DNA from: Arthrobacter sp.
GTDB taxonomy: Bacteria; Actinomycetota; Actinomycetes; Actinomycetales; Micrococcaceae
Reading direction: 5' to 3'
Assembly: GCF_031179985.1 (NCBI RefSeq)
Contig: NZ_JAPSHJ010000025.1
Coordinates: 1 to 39,132 of the forward strand
DNA: 39,132 bases
Of the stretch, positions 7,005 through 15,572 are shown piece after piece; positions within the stretch are counted from its first letter, which is position 1; each line of letters begins with the position of its first letter. A program made the translations under genes and the position numbers. Under the pieces are notes generated by a model, which saw nothing but the letters and a program-made list of their open reading frames with translations, searched no databases and was not told the DNA's origin.

Positions 7005-9956
7005 TTAGACGCGCGGCTTCTCGCGCATCTCGAAGGTCTCGATGATGTCGCCCTCGTTGATGTCGTTGAACGAACCAAGGCCGATACCACACTCGAAGTC
7101 CGTGCGGACCTCAGTGGCGTCATCCTTGAAGCGCTTGAGCGTCTCAACGGTGAGGTTGTCGCCGATGACCTTGCCGTCGCGGCTGATGCGGGCCTTCGTG
7201 TTGCGTCGGATAACACCCGAGCGGACGATGGAACCGGCAATGTTGCCGAACTTGGAGGAACGGAACACTTCGCGGACCTCGGCGGTGCCAAGCTGGACCT
7301 CTTCGTACTCCGGCTTGAGCATGCCCTTGAGGGCCATCTCGATGTCATCAATTGCTGCGTAGATGACGGAGTAGAAGCGCATGTCCACGCCTTCGCGGTC
7401 TGCCAGTTCGGCAACACGCTCGGCAGGCTTGACGTTGAAGCCGATGATGACGGCGCTGTCCACCGTCGCCAGGTTGACGTCGTTCTGCGTGATCGCACCA
7501 ACACCGCGGTGGATAACACGGAGCTGGACACCCTCGCCGACGTCGATCTTGAGCAGCGCGTCTTCGAGGGCTTCCACGGCACCGGACACGTCACCCTTGA
7601 GGATGAGGTTGAGGGTGTCGATCTTGCCTTCGGCGACGGCCTGGTCGAAGTCTTCCAGGCTGATGCGCTTGCGGCGCTTGGCCAGGGCGGCGTTGCGGTC
7701 GGCAGCTTCACGCTTCTCTGCGATCTGGCGGGCGGTACGCTCGTCAGCTGTCACGAAGAAGGTGTCTCCGGCTCGCGGCACGTTGGACAGACCCAGCACC
7801 TGGACCGGGCGGGACGGGCCAGCCTCAGTCAGTGCAGAACCGTCGTCGTCGAACATTGCACGGACACGGCCATGGGCCGTACCGGCAACGATCGTGTCGC
7901 CGACGCGCAGGCTACCGGACTGAACCAGGACAGTTGCCACTGAACCGCGGCCCTTGTCGAGGTTTGCTTCGATCGCGATACCGCGGGCGTCCTTGTTCGG
8001 ATTGGCGCGCATGTCCAAGGCAGCGTCTGCGGTCAGCAGCACGGCCTCAAGCAGCTCGTCGATGTTCAGGTTCTGACGGGCAGAGACCTCAACGAACATG
8101 GTGTCGCCACCGTATTCTTCCGGAACCAGTCCGTACTCGGTCAGCTGGCCGCGGACCTTCTCCGGGTTGGCGCCTTCCTTGTCGATCTTGTTCACAGCCA
8201 CAACGATCGGCACGTTGGCCGCCTGAGCGTGGTTGAGGGCTTCAACGGTCTGGGGCATAACGCCGTCGTCCGCTGCGACCACCAGGATGGCGATGTCGGT
8301 GACCTTCGCACCACGGGCACGCATAGCGGTGAACGCCTCGTGGCCCGGAGTGTCGATGAAGGTGATCTTGCGGTCTTCACCCTCATGGGTGTGCGTGACC
8401 TGGTAAGCACCGATGTGCTGCGTGATGCCGCCGTGCTCGCCCGCCATAACGTCGGACTTGCGGATGGCATCGAGCAGGCGGGTTTTACCGTGGTCGACGT
8501 GACCCATGACGGTGACAACAGGAGGACGTGCCTCAAGGTCTTCGTCGCCTTCTGCTTCAAGCTCTGCGTCGAAGTCGATATCGAAGGTGCTGAGCAGCTC
8601 GCGCTCCTCGTCCTCCGGCGAAACAACCTGCAGCTTGTAGCCCAGTTCTTCACCAAGAAGGGCGAAGGTTTCCTCGTCAAGCGACTGTGTTGCAGTTGCC
8701 ATCTCGCCGAGGTGGAAGAGCACGGTAACCAACGCGGCGGGGTTCGCCTCGATCTTGTCAGCAAAGTCCGTGATCGAGGACCCACGGCGCAGCCTTACGA
8801 CTGTGTTGCCATCGCCGCGGGGTACGCTCACGCCACCCAGCGACGGAGCACTCATCTGCTCCAGTTCCTGACGCTTGGCACGCTTCGACTTGCGCTGCTT
8901 GCCGCGGCCTGCTCCGCCCTTACCGAAGGCACCCTGGGTGCCACCGCGACCGCGGCCACCCTTGCCGAAGCCTCCGCCAGCGGGAGCTCCGCCACCGGCA
9001 CCCGGAGCACCACCGGTACCCGGTGCGCCGCCTGGACGGCCCGGACCACGGGCGCCGCCACCGGGACGTCCACCGGCACCAGCCGGTGCGGGACGCTCGG
9101 TGCGGTTAGGCATCATGCCCGGCGTGGGCCGGTTTCCACCGGCACCTGCGGGACGCGGACTACCTGAGCCCGGAGCGCCACCTGTGCGGGGAGCACCGGG
9201 ACGCGCACCGGCTCCGCCGGCGCCACCTGTACGGGGAGCACCCGGACGGGGACCACCTGCACCTGCAGCAGGACGCTGCCCGGCGTGGCCGGGACGGTCG
9301 CCTTCAGTGCGGCTGCCACCGGGACGAGGCATGCCCTGTGAGGTTGCGAACGGGTTGTTGCCCGGACGCGGGGGACGTTCGTTGTCGCCGCCGCGACCCC
9401 GGGGCATACCCTGGGACGTCGCAAACGGGTTGTTGCCGGGACGGGGACCGCCCGGACGAGGGGCTGAACCACCCTGGCGGGAGGGAGCCGCCGGCGCTGC
9501 CGGAGCTTCAGCCTTGGGAGCCGGACGCGCACCGGGCTTGGCGCCCGTGGAAGGCGCGGCTGGTGCAGCCGGAGCTGCAGAGGCTGCTGGAGCCGCCGGA
9601 GCTGACGACGCCGGAGCCGGAGCAGCAGGCGCGGCTGCAGCAGGAGCGGGTGCTTCTGCCTTGGCGGCCGGTGCCGGAGCAGCAGGTGCCGGAGCCTTGG
9701 AGGCAGCAGGACCAGGCGCAGGCGCAGGCGCCTGGCGTGCAGGTGCCGGGCTGGCAGCAGGCTTGGATGGGGCGGCAGCTTCGGTTGAGGAAGCGGCAGC
9801 GCCGGGGAAAGCGTTGCGGAGTTTCCTCACAACGGGTGCCTCAATGGTGGAAGAGGCGGAGCGAACGAATTCGCCCAGTTCCTGCAGTTTGGTTACTGCA
9901 TCTTTGGAAGTAATACCGAGCTCTTTAGCAAGCTCATGTACGCGGACCTTGGCCAC
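7005..9956 (-). CDS. infB: Translation initiation factor IF-2
   Basis: IF-2 is the GTPase that places fMet-tRNA on the 30S subunit and promotes subunit joining. The 983-residue protein starts with the IF2-N domain ([16 protein letters not shown]) and continues through about 300 residues of Ala/Pro and then Gly/Pro/Arg low-complexity sequence. A second IF2-N-like region follows near residue 370. The G domain starts at about 485 with GHVDHGKT (G1), then DTPGHEAF (G3) and NKID (G4). Domains II to IV complete the C-terminal half, ending EMREKPRV. The ATG at 9956 is preceded by AGGAGAA. ylxR lies directly upstream and rbfA downstream. Confidence 0.98.
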   Translation of the reverse strand: MAKVRVHELAKELGITSKDAVTKLQELGEFVRSASSTIEAPVVRKLRNAFPGAAASSTEAAAPSKPAASPAPARQAPAPAPGPAASKAPAPAAPAPAAKAEAPAPAAAAPAAPAPASSAPAAPAASAAPAAPAAPSTGAKPGARPAPKAEAPAAPAAPSRQGGSAPRPGGPRPGNNPFATSQGMPRGRGGDNERPPRPGNNPFATSQGMPRPGGSRTEGDRPGHAGQRPAAGAGGPRPGAPRTGGAGGAGARPGAPRTGGAPGSGSPRPAGAGGNRPTPGMMPNRTERPAPAGAGGRPGGGARGPGRPGGAPGTGGAPGAGGGAPAGGGFGKGGRGRGGTQGAFGKGGAGRGKQRKSKRAKRQELEQMSAPSLGGVSVPRGDGNTVVRLRRGSSITDFADKIEANPAALVTVLFHLGEMATATQSLDEETFALLGEELGYKLQVVSPEDEERELLSTFDIDFDAELEAEGDEDLEARPPVVTVMGHVDHGKTRLLDAIRKSDVMAGEHGGITQHIGAYQVTHTHEGEDRKITFIDTPGHEAFTAMRARGAKVTDIAILVVAADDGVMPQTVEALNHAQAANVPIVVAVNKIDKEGANPEKVRGQLTEYGLVPEEYGGDTMFVEVSARQNLNIDELLEAVLLTADAALDMRANPNKDARGIAIEANLDKGRGSVATVLVQSGSLRVGDTIVAGTAHGRVRAMFDDDGSALTEAGPSRPVQVLGLSNVPRAGDTFFVTADERTARQIAEKREAADRNAALAKRRKRISLEDFDQAVAEGKIDTLNLILKGDVSGAVEALEDALLKIDVGEGVQLRVIHRGVGAITQNDVNLATVDSAVIIGFNVKPAERVAELADREGVDMRFYSVIYAAIDDIEMALKGMLKPEYEEVQLGTAEVREVFRSSKFGNIAGSIVRSGVIRRNTKARISRDGKVIGDNLTVETLKRFKDDATEVRTDFECGIGLGSFNDINEGDIIETFEMREKPRV
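9324..9443 (-). repeat. Duplicated 15-residue segment in the IF-2 linker
   Basis: The 15-residue block [15 protein letters not shown] is encoded twice, at 9443-9399 and at 9368-9324, 75 bp apart. The copies differ at synonymous positions, so the amino-acid motif is kept rather than being a fresh DNA duplication. It lies in the disordered Gly/Arg-rich linker between the IF2-N region and the G domain. Confidence 0.85.
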
Positions 9957-9967
9957 ATTTCTCCTGT

Positions 9968-9983
9968 CTCGGTCCGCACCGAG
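9968..9983 (-). promoter_or_regulatory. Small hairpin just upstream of the infB ribosome binding site
   Basis: In the transcript direction, CTCGGT - GCGG - ACCGAG forms a perfect 6-bp stem with a tetraloop, ending about 11 bases before the infB ATG and abutting its AGGAG. It could modulate infB translation in the ylxR-infB spacer. This is a short stem and could be chance. Confidence 0.3.
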
Positions 9984-10108
9984 CCAGGCACGAACCGTCT
10001 ACTTCTTACTGCGGGCCTCCGCCGCACATACAGCTGGAAGGCCCATTGCAGAGCGCAACAAAGTTGTCATCGTTGCGCACTCATCGCTGGGAACTCATCG
10101 GGTTTCCA

Positions 10109-10450
10109 TCAGTTTTCTGACCCGCTTTCAGGTTGGACGGTTGTTGCTGCGGCCACCGGGGTGTCCACGGCTTTCGTGCCTGCCGATATCCGGCGTTCGA
10201 CTTCGGCGGTTCCGGTTGCCCCGTTAAGAGCACGTCCGAAAGCCCGCCGCTTGATCGCCAGGGCCAGACACTTTTCGCTGGGATGCAGCCATGCACCCCG
10301 GCCAGCCATCCGGCGTCGTTCATCCACGATGACGGCGGAAGATCCACTGCCTTCGGCGACGAGCCGGAGTAACTCTGACCGCAACCCCTTCTTTCGGCAT
10401 CCGATACAGGTTCGCTGGGGCTGATCCTTCAAGCGTTGCGTTTCTGCCAC
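10109..10450 (-). CDS. ylxR: YlxR (DUF448) RNA-binding protein
   Basis: YlxR family proteins are small RNA-binding factors encoded between nusA and infB; in Bacillus the protein has been reported to interact with RNase P (RnpM). The signature PQRTCIGCRKKG is present near the N-terminus, and GRGAWLHPSEKCLALAIKRR follows. With the GTG at 10450 the product is 113 residues. The frame continues back to an ATG at 10537, but the extra 29 residues do not resemble the family, so I prefer the GTG. The C-terminal 40 residues are variable. The gene sits between nusA and infB as expected. Confidence 0.85.
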   Translation of the reverse strand: MAETQRLKDQPQRTCIGCRKKGLRSELLRLVAEGSGSSAVIVDERRRMAGRGAWLHPSEKCLALAIKRRAFGRALNGATGTAEVERRISAGTKAVDTPVAAATTVQPESGSEN

Positions 10451-10635
10451 TCTCGAGCATCTTCCTGCCAGTACATAACTGCTGCCTGCGATAATCCGTG
10501 GCCACCCGTTGGGCAGCCGGCGACCTACTGCAGGCACACGAACACCGGCCGTTAGGCGCGGTCTTGTCTATTCTAGCCCCACCGGGGCCATTGTCTTGAA
10601 ACCGCGGCCGGGAAGTGGACGGGAAATACGGAACA

Positions 10636-10664
10636 GGGCCGGCGGCAAGTACTGCCTCCGGCCC
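10636..10664 (-). terminator. Hairpin between nusA and ylxR
   Basis: GGGCCGG and an inner GGC (10636-10646) pair with GCC and CCGGCCC (10654-10664), with one internal mismatch and a 7-base loop. It begins 28 bases after the nusA stop in the transcript direction. No strong U-run follows. It may be a partial terminator (attenuator) separating rimP-nusA from ylxR-infB, or a processing site. Confidence 0.5.
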
Positions 10665-10691
10665 CGTACTGAAACTAATTGTTCCAGTTGT

Positions 10692-11672
10692 TTACTTGTT
10701 CCGGTCGACGGCGGCGTCGGAGACGATATCGATCCGCCATCCGGTGAGTTTGGCGGCGAGGCGTGCGTTCTGGCCTTCCTTGCCGATCGCCAGGGACAGC
10801 TGGTAGTCCGGAACCACCACACGGGCGGAGCGAGTGGCTTCGTCGGTAATGGTGACGGAATTCACGCGCGACGGCGACAATGCACTTGCGATGAAGGTTG
10901 CGGGGTCGTCGCTGTAGTCCACAATGTCGATTTTCTCGTCATTGAGCTCGGTCATGACCGCTCGCACCCGCGAGCCCATTTCACCGATGCAGGCGCCCTT
11001 GGCGTTGATCCCGGGAGTGTTGGCCTTCACCGCAATCTTGGTGCGGTGTCCGGCTTCGCGCGCCAAGGCCACGATCTCGACTGAGCGGTCGGCGATCTCG
11101 GGGACCTCCAGCTCGAACAGCTTCCGAACGAGCCCAGGGTGGGATCGCGACAGTGTGATGGACGGGCCTTTGGTACCACGGTGGACGTCTATGACAAAGG
11201 CACGGAGCCTGTTGCCATGGATGTACTTTTCCCCGGGCACCTGCTCGGGCGGCGGAAGCAACGCTTCCACCGTGCCGAGGTTGACCTGGATCATGTGCGG
11301 GTTGTTTCCCTGCTGGATGAGGCCGGCAACAAGTTCGCCTTCGCGTCCCTTGAATTCACCCAACACATTGTCGTCTTCAACGTCGCGCAGGCGCTGCAGG
11401 ATGATCTGCCGTGCAGTGCTTGCTGCAATCCGGCCAAAGCCCGCCGGCGTGTCCTCGAACTCGCCGATGGGCGCACCGTCGTCGTCGATCTCAGTCGCCC
11501 AGATGGTGACGTGACCACTCTTGCGGTCCAGTTCGGCCCGGGCCTTCTCGAAGGCGCCGGGCGACTTGTGATAGGCCACCAGCAGCGCTTGCTCGATGGT
11601 GGGAATCAGGAGATCCAGCGGAATTTCACGCTCACGCTCCAGGAGTCTCAGTGCGCTCATGTCAATATCCAT
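10692..11672 (-). CDS. nusA: Transcription termination/antitermination factor NusA
   Basis: NusA binds RNA polymerase and nascent RNA and modulates pausing, termination and antitermination. The 326-residue protein has the N-terminal RNAP-binding domain ([20 protein letters not shown]), an S1 domain (about 110-180), and two KH domains with [19 protein letters not shown] and [19 protein letters not shown]. It lacks the C-terminal acidic repeats of E. coli NusA, as is usual in actinobacteria. The ATG at 11672 overlaps the rimP stop as TAATG, with GAGGAGG upstream, so the two are translationally coupled. A second Met at residue 5 is possible. Confidence 0.97.
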   Translation of the reverse strand: MDIDMSALRLLEREREIPLDLLIPTIEQALLVAYHKSPGAFEKARAELDRKSGHVTIWATEIDDDGAPIGEFEDTPAGFGRIAASTARQIILQRLRDVEDDNVLGEFKGREGELVAGLIQQGNNPHMIQVNLGTVEALLPPPEQVPGEKYIHGNRLRAFVIDVHRGTKGPSITLSRSHPGLVRKLFELEVPEIADRSVEIVALAREAGHRTKIAVKANTPGINAKGACIGEMGSRVRAVMTELNDEKIDIVDYSDDPATFIASALSPSRVNSVTITDEATRSARVVVPDYQLSLAIGKEGQNARLAAKLTGWRIDIVSDAAVDRNK

Positions 11673-12289
11673 TAGGCCTCCTCAGAAGGTCCGTTGTACT
11701 CATTTTCCAGACCAGCCTCTTCGAGGTGGCTGAACTCTATTTCGACTTTTCCGTGACGGATCCTGTCGAAAGGAATCTTGACGGGTTCGCCCTGCTTGGG
11801 CTTCATCCCTTTTTTGACGGCGATTTCCGGTACCAGAGTCACACCGTCGTCGTCTACCGACACAATCCGGCCCGTGAGGTCATCGCCCTGGATGACCTTG
11901 ACCTTGACCAGCCGACCGCGTGCACGGTACCAATGGCGCGCTTCCGTCAGAGGACGGCCCACACCTGGAGAGGAAACCTCAAGGTCGTAAGGACGGTTGT
12001 CGTCCTGGGGGTCCTCGTCCAGCACGTTGGAAAGTTCCTTGGAAATCTCAGCAATGACGTCAAGGCCGACCCCGCCGGTTTCTTCCTGTGGCAAGTCCAC
12101 CACTACGTGGACCACCCTGTTGGAGCCCGCGATGTTGATGTCAACATCCTCCAGATACAGCCTGTGCGCCTGAACCGTGGGTTCCAGGAGCGCGCGGAGC
12201 CGCTGAGCTTCGCGTTGATGCGCAGCGGCGGGCCCGGCCGTTCCTGTCCCGTTACGGTCTGATGAAGTCGTGGCTTCTGCATTACTCAC
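11672..12289 (-). CDS. rimP: Ribosome maturation factor RimP
   Basis: RimP acts in early assembly of the 30S 3' (head) domain. The 205-residue product has the N-terminal alpha/beta domain ([37 protein letters not shown]), the conserved [14 protein letters not shown] motif and a C-terminal SH3-like domain (GRLVKVKV ... [14 protein letters not shown]). The first 25 residues are Ser/Thr/Gly/Ala-rich and poorly conserved in such proteins. Its TAA overlaps the nusA ATG. It is the first gene of the rimP-nusA-ylxR-infB-rbfA block and is divergent from the DUF4439 gene. Confidence 0.95.
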   Translation of the reverse strand: MSNAEATTSSDRNGTGTAGPAAAHQREAQRLRALLEPTVQAHRLYLEDVDINIAGSNRVVHVVVDLPQEETGGVGLDVIAEISKELSNVLDEDPQDDNRPYDLEVSSPGVGRPLTEARHWYRARGRLVKVKVIQGDDLTGRIVSVDDDGVTLVPEIAVKKGMKPKQGEPVKIPFDRIRHGKVEIEFSHLEEAGLENEYNGPSEEA

Positions 12290-12376
12290 GATGCCGGCCG
12301 CCTTCCGCTAGATGATGTTGTGACTACTAGCGTAACGATTTTCCAGCGGCCTTGGTGCACGCGGTTACCCACCGGC

Positions 12377-13657
12377 ATGACAACATGGTCTGTTGTGAAA
12401 GACGACACCCGGGAAAAGCGACGGCCGCTCACGTATTTCCGTTACCTTCTCCTTGCCTGTGTTGCCGGACTGGTTATAAGCCTCGGCGTCGCCATGACGC
12501 CGCGGCCCGCCCCAGAACCACCTGAACCGGCCTTTTCCGAGCAGGCACGCGCCTCGGCCCTGGAAACTTCGCTCCGCCTTCGAAGCTCCGCCCAAGTCCT
12601 CGCTGAGGCAGCGCCGGAGGCTCAGCAGGCTGCGTTTACGCGGGTTGTGACATTGCTGACAACGCAGGCTAAAGCCCTGCTCCCTGCGGGGACGGCAACT
12701 TCAGATCCTTCCGCCTCAGCCAAGGTCCCGCCCTCAGAAACGGCACCCTCAGCCACGTCGCCGGAACCATCACCGTCGGCCACCGCTGCAGCCGCTTCTG
12801 CGGGTGAACTGGTGGCCGGTTTGTCCGCCAGTGGCGTTCAACGGACCAGTGATGCGGTAGCGGCCGACGGCGGGATGGCCAGGCTGTTGGCAGCGGTGGG
12901 TACCGCCCAACTGCTTGAAGCGTCGGCATTCGCAGGCGCAGTGGGCATCCCGGCGCCGGAGGCCACGGTTACAGGCCTGACACCGGAAGACGCGAAGCAG
13001 CTGAAGGGCGGAACGCCCGATTGCGTGGCCTCTTTATCAGCTGCAGGGGCATCAGCAGCGCCCCCGGCAGGGCCTCCGGCACCGCAAACAGCGGATTCTC
13101 CCTCTGCCCGGTCCGGGGAGCCGGGACAGGGTGGACTTGGACAGCAGGGCCCTCTCCTCGCGGCTGCCCTGTCCATGACTGTCAAAACCGAAGCTGAGAC
13201 CGTCTATGGCTATCAGGTGGCCCTGACCCGTCTGGAGAAATCCAATACCCAGTCGGCGTCATCGCTGATGGAGCGGCACGAACAACTGTTGCAGGAGGCC
13301 GAGGAGCTGAGCCGGCTGCACTGCGTAGAAACCCCTCATCAGGAACCCGGCTATTCCCTGAAGCCTGAATTTCTGCAGGCTCCCGCTGCCGGGCTGGCGA
13401 GCCTCGAAGCGGAAACCCTGCCCGTCTATGCCGACCTTGTGGCCCTGAGCGAGGGGCCGGCACGCCGCTGGGCGATAGCCGGCCTCTGGGAAGCTGCACG
13501 AAGGTCGGTGCAGTGGGGCGCGGATCCGGGCGCCGTGCCTGGCGTGCTATTTAACGTTGATCAACTGCCGCCGTTACCCGATGAGACAGCAGCCGATGAT
13601 GAACTGCCCAATGATGAGACAGCAGCCGATGATGAGACAGCAGACGAGCAGTCCTGA
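12377..13657 (+). CDS. DUF4439 (ferritin-like) domain membrane-anchored protein
   Basis: The 426-residue product has a short basic N-terminus (EKRR), one transmembrane segment (YFRYLLLACVAGLVISLGVAM), and a long Ala/Ser/Pro-rich extracytoplasmic region. A helical C-terminal domain follows (about residues 250-400, SMTVKTEAETVYGYQVALTR ... RRWAIAGLWEAARRSVQWG). The E..YGYQVALTRL and ARRWAIAG patterns match DUF4439, a ferritin-like four-helix domain of unknown function in actinobacteria. The protein ends in an acidic Asp/Glu tail encoded by a repeat. Start choice is uncertain: ATG 12320, ATG 12377 and GTG 12395 are all in frame and none has a good ribosome site. The neighbouring VIT1 metal transporter makes a metal-related role conceivable, but that is speculation. 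Confidence 0.75.
   Translation: MTTWSVVKDDTREKRRPLTYFRYLLLACVAGLVISLGVAMTPRPAPEPPEPAFSEQARASALETSLRLRSSAQVLAEAAPEAQQAAFTRVVTLLTTQAKALLPAGTATSDPSASAKVPPSETAPSATSPEPSPSATAAAASAGELVAGLSASGVQRTSDAVAADGGMARLLAAVGTAQLLEASAFAGAVGIPAPEATVTGLTPEDAKQLKGGTPDCVASLSAAGASAAPPAGPPAPQTADSPSARSGEPGQGGLGQQGPLLAAALSMTVKTEAETVYGYQVALTRLEKSNTQSASSLMERHEQLLQEAEELSRLHCVETPHQEPGYSLKPEFLQAPAAGLASLEAETLPVYADLVALSEGPARRWAIAGLWEAARRSVQWGADPGAVPGVLFNVDQLPPLPDETAADDELPNDETAADDETADEQS
13580..13643 (+). repeat. 33-bp-period repeat coding the acidic tail of the DUF4439 protein
   Basis: A 23-base unit at 13580-13602 recurs identically at 13613-13635 (period 33 bp), and a third partial copy starts at 13631. It encodes repeated DETAADDE motifs. 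Such a repeat can expand or contract by slippage, so the tail length may vary between strains. Confidence 0.85.
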
Positions 13658-13726
13658 CCATCTGATCCCGGTTCCGGAAGCCCGCGGTTACTGGAAAGCT
13701 TCCTGTCCCGGTGGTTTGCTGTTCAC

Positions 13727-14455
13727 ATGGATGATCCACTGCCCGGCAGCCTCCACCACAACGAGCCCCACGGCAATGACCTCTCGCAGCGGCTGAACTG
13801 GCTGCGCGCAGGAGTCCTGGGCGCCAACGATGGAATAGTTTCGGTAGCCGCCATTGTGGTGGGCGTCGCCGGTGCAACGGCCGCATCGGGGCCTATTCTG
13901 GCAGCTGGTGCGGCCGGGCTGGTCGGGGGTGCCATTTCCATGGCCCTGGGCGAGTACGTCTCCGTCAGCAGCCAAAGCGACAGCCAGAAGTCCCTCATCG
14001 AGAAGGAACGCCGGGAGCTCGAGGAGCAGCCGGTGGAGGAGCTTGCCGAACTCACGGCCATCTATCAGCAGAAGGGCCTCAGCGTTGAGACTGCCCGGAC
14101 TGTTGCCGAGGAACTGACAAGGCATGACGCGCTGTCCGCCCACCTCTCAGCGGAGCTGCACATTGACGAGGACGACATCGTAAGCCCCTGGCACGCTGCG
14201 TTCGCTTCGGCATCCGCGTTCGTCATCGGAGCCATCCTTCCGTTGCTTGCCATTCTGTTGCCGCCCCAGGACATCCGTGTCCCCGTTACCTTTGTTGCTG
14301 TGCTGGTTGCACTGGCGGCCACGGGAGCGCTGGGGGCATGGATTGGGGGCGGCTCCAGGGGCCGTGCCGCCATCCGGGTGGTCATCGGAGGTGCCCTCGC
14401 CCTGGCGGCAACCTTCAGCATCGGCAACCTGCTGGGAGCCAGCGGCGTGGTCTGA
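13727..14455 (+). CDS. VIT1/CCC1 family iron/manganese transporter
   Basis: This 242-residue membrane protein belongs to the vacuolar iron transporter family, which moves Fe2+/Mn2+ out of the cytoplasm. Family hallmarks are the N-terminal NWLRAGVLGANDGIVSVAA, the GGAISMALGEYVSVSSQSD motif and the Glu-rich cytoplasmic helical region (EKERRELEEQPVEELAEL) that binds metal. C-terminal transmembrane helices follow (FVIGAILPLLAILLP and two more). The gene is 69 bp after the DUF4439 gene on the same strand. The role would be metal detoxification or storage; whether it uses Fe or Mn is not readable. Confidence 0.93.
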   Translation: MDDPLPGSLHHNEPHGNDLSQRLNWLRAGVLGANDGIVSVAAIVVGVAGATAASGPILAAGAAGLVGGAISMALGEYVSVSSQSDSQKSLIEKERRELEEQPVEELAELTAIYQQKGLSVETARTVAEELTRHDALSAHLSAELHIDEDDIVSPWHAAFASASAFVIGAILPLLAILLPPQDIRVPVTFVAVLVALAATGALGAWIGGGSRGRAAIRVVIGGALALAATFSIGNLLGASGVV

Positions 14456-14495
14456 ATCCCGGCCGCAGCCCGGGTCCTGGACTACGCTGGTGCTG

Positions 14496-15572
14496 ATGAT
14501 CCGGTCAGCAGAAGTACCCGTCCCCGTAGACCTCACCCGGAGGTACAGCACCACCAGCTCCGGGCGGGCTTGGCTTGCGTCGCTTCCGGGGCTGATCCAG
14601 GGCCGGCTGGACCACTGGAACCTGGAACTTGACCTCCCAGAGGGCGCAGTGCCGTGGAACGGGCATGGGGCCATTGTTATCCCGGTCATGGCTTCCGGCG
14701 ATCCAGCTGTCCTCAAGGTGGCCTATCCGCACGACGAAGCCCGTGTCGAGCGGCACGCCCTGGCCCTGTGGAACGGCCGGGGTGCAGTCCGGTTGCTGGA
14801 TTCCGACGCCGGCACGTGCTCGATGCTGCTGGAGCGACTCGACCCGGTCCGCTCGTTGCAGGGAGCGCCCATGGATACTGCCGTGGAGGTGTGGGGTGGC
14901 CTCGTTCGCCAGCTCAGCCTGGTCCCCGACGGCAACGCAGAATGGGCCGAATTCGAACATGTGGCTGCACTGGCCGAGCGCTGGAGCGACGACCTTGCCG
15001 CGGAATGGGAACAACTGGGCCGGCCCTTTCCACGATGGCTACTGGAAGCTGCCTTGGAAGTATGCCAAACACGGGGCGCTGTGGGCCGACGCTCGGGCAG
15101 GGACGTGCTGGTCAATACCGACTTCCATTTCCTGAACATCCTGGCCCGCCCGGACGCCCCGGCAGTGGCCGGACCAGGCGACTATGCCGCAATAGACCCC
15201 CAGCCCATGATCGGTGAAGCTGAGTTCGCGGTGGCACCTCTGCTCTGGAACCGGTTGGGTAACCTTTCCACCCGCGATCCTGAGCGAGGCCTCGTGGAGA
15301 GGTGCGCGGATTTCAGTGAGGCAGCTGGGCTGGACGCGAACACCGCTGCCCAGTGGGCCGTGGCCCGCGAAGTGGACAATGCCTTGCATTATGCTGCCCG
15401 GCCGCACCACGAGGGAGACCTGGCCCGCTCGCTGTGGGTTGCCAGCACGCTCGCCGGCCGCACGCTCTCCGGGCTCCCCCACGCCCACCGGTTGCCGGAG
15501 CCGGGGACAGCCCACAACTGGTCAGCGGGGTCCCAGGCGTGGGTCACTGGAAGGTCGGGGCAGGACGGCTAG
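14496..15572 (+). CDS. Aminoglycoside/hydroxyurea phosphotransferase family protein (APH(6)-like)
   Basis: The 358-residue protein resembles streptomycin 6-kinase-type enzymes of the protein-kinase-like fold. Visible elements are AVLKVAYPHDEARVERHALALW (the ATP-site Lys and helix C Glu), LLERLDP (hinge), a catalytic loop VNTDFHFLNIL where the family usually has HGDLHxxNIL, and AAIDPQPMIGEAEFAVAPLLWNR with the metal-binding Asp. The catalytic Asp and Asn are kept but the loop His-Gly is Asn-Thr. It may inactivate an aminoglycoside or phosphorylate another small molecule; resistance cannot be asserted. The ATG at 14496 has no Shine-Dalgarno, and a TACGCT about 9 bases upstream would fit a leaderless start. 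The stop shares a CTAG with the convergent decarboxylase stop. Confidence 0.82.
   Translation: MIRSAEVPVPVDLTRRYSTTSSGRAWLASLPGLIQGRLDHWNLELDLPEGAVPWNGHGAIVIPVMASGDPAVLKVAYPHDEARVERHALALWNGRGAVRLLDSDAGTCSMLLERLDPVRSLQGAPMDTAVEVWGGLVRQLSLVPDGNAEWAEFEHVAALAERWSDDLAAEWEQLGRPFPRWLLEAALEVCQTRGAVGRRSGRDVLVNTDFHFLNILARPDAPAVAGPGDYAAIDPQPMIGEAEFAVAPLLWNRLGNLSTRDPERGLVERCADFSEAAGLDANTAAQWAVAREVDNALHYAARPHHEGDLARSLWVASTLAGRTLSGLPHAHRLPEPGTAHNWSAGSQAWVTGRSGQDG

Noticed and set aside
8875..10227. A 450-residue frame on the plus strand, rich in Pro/Ala/Gly
   Set aside because: It is antisense to infB and mirrors the low-complexity Ala/Pro/Gly linker; infB has clear domains on the minus strand.
14247..14495. 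Upstream extension of the APH-like gene
   Set aside because: It overlaps the end of the VIT1 transporter in another frame; family similarity begins after ATG 14496.
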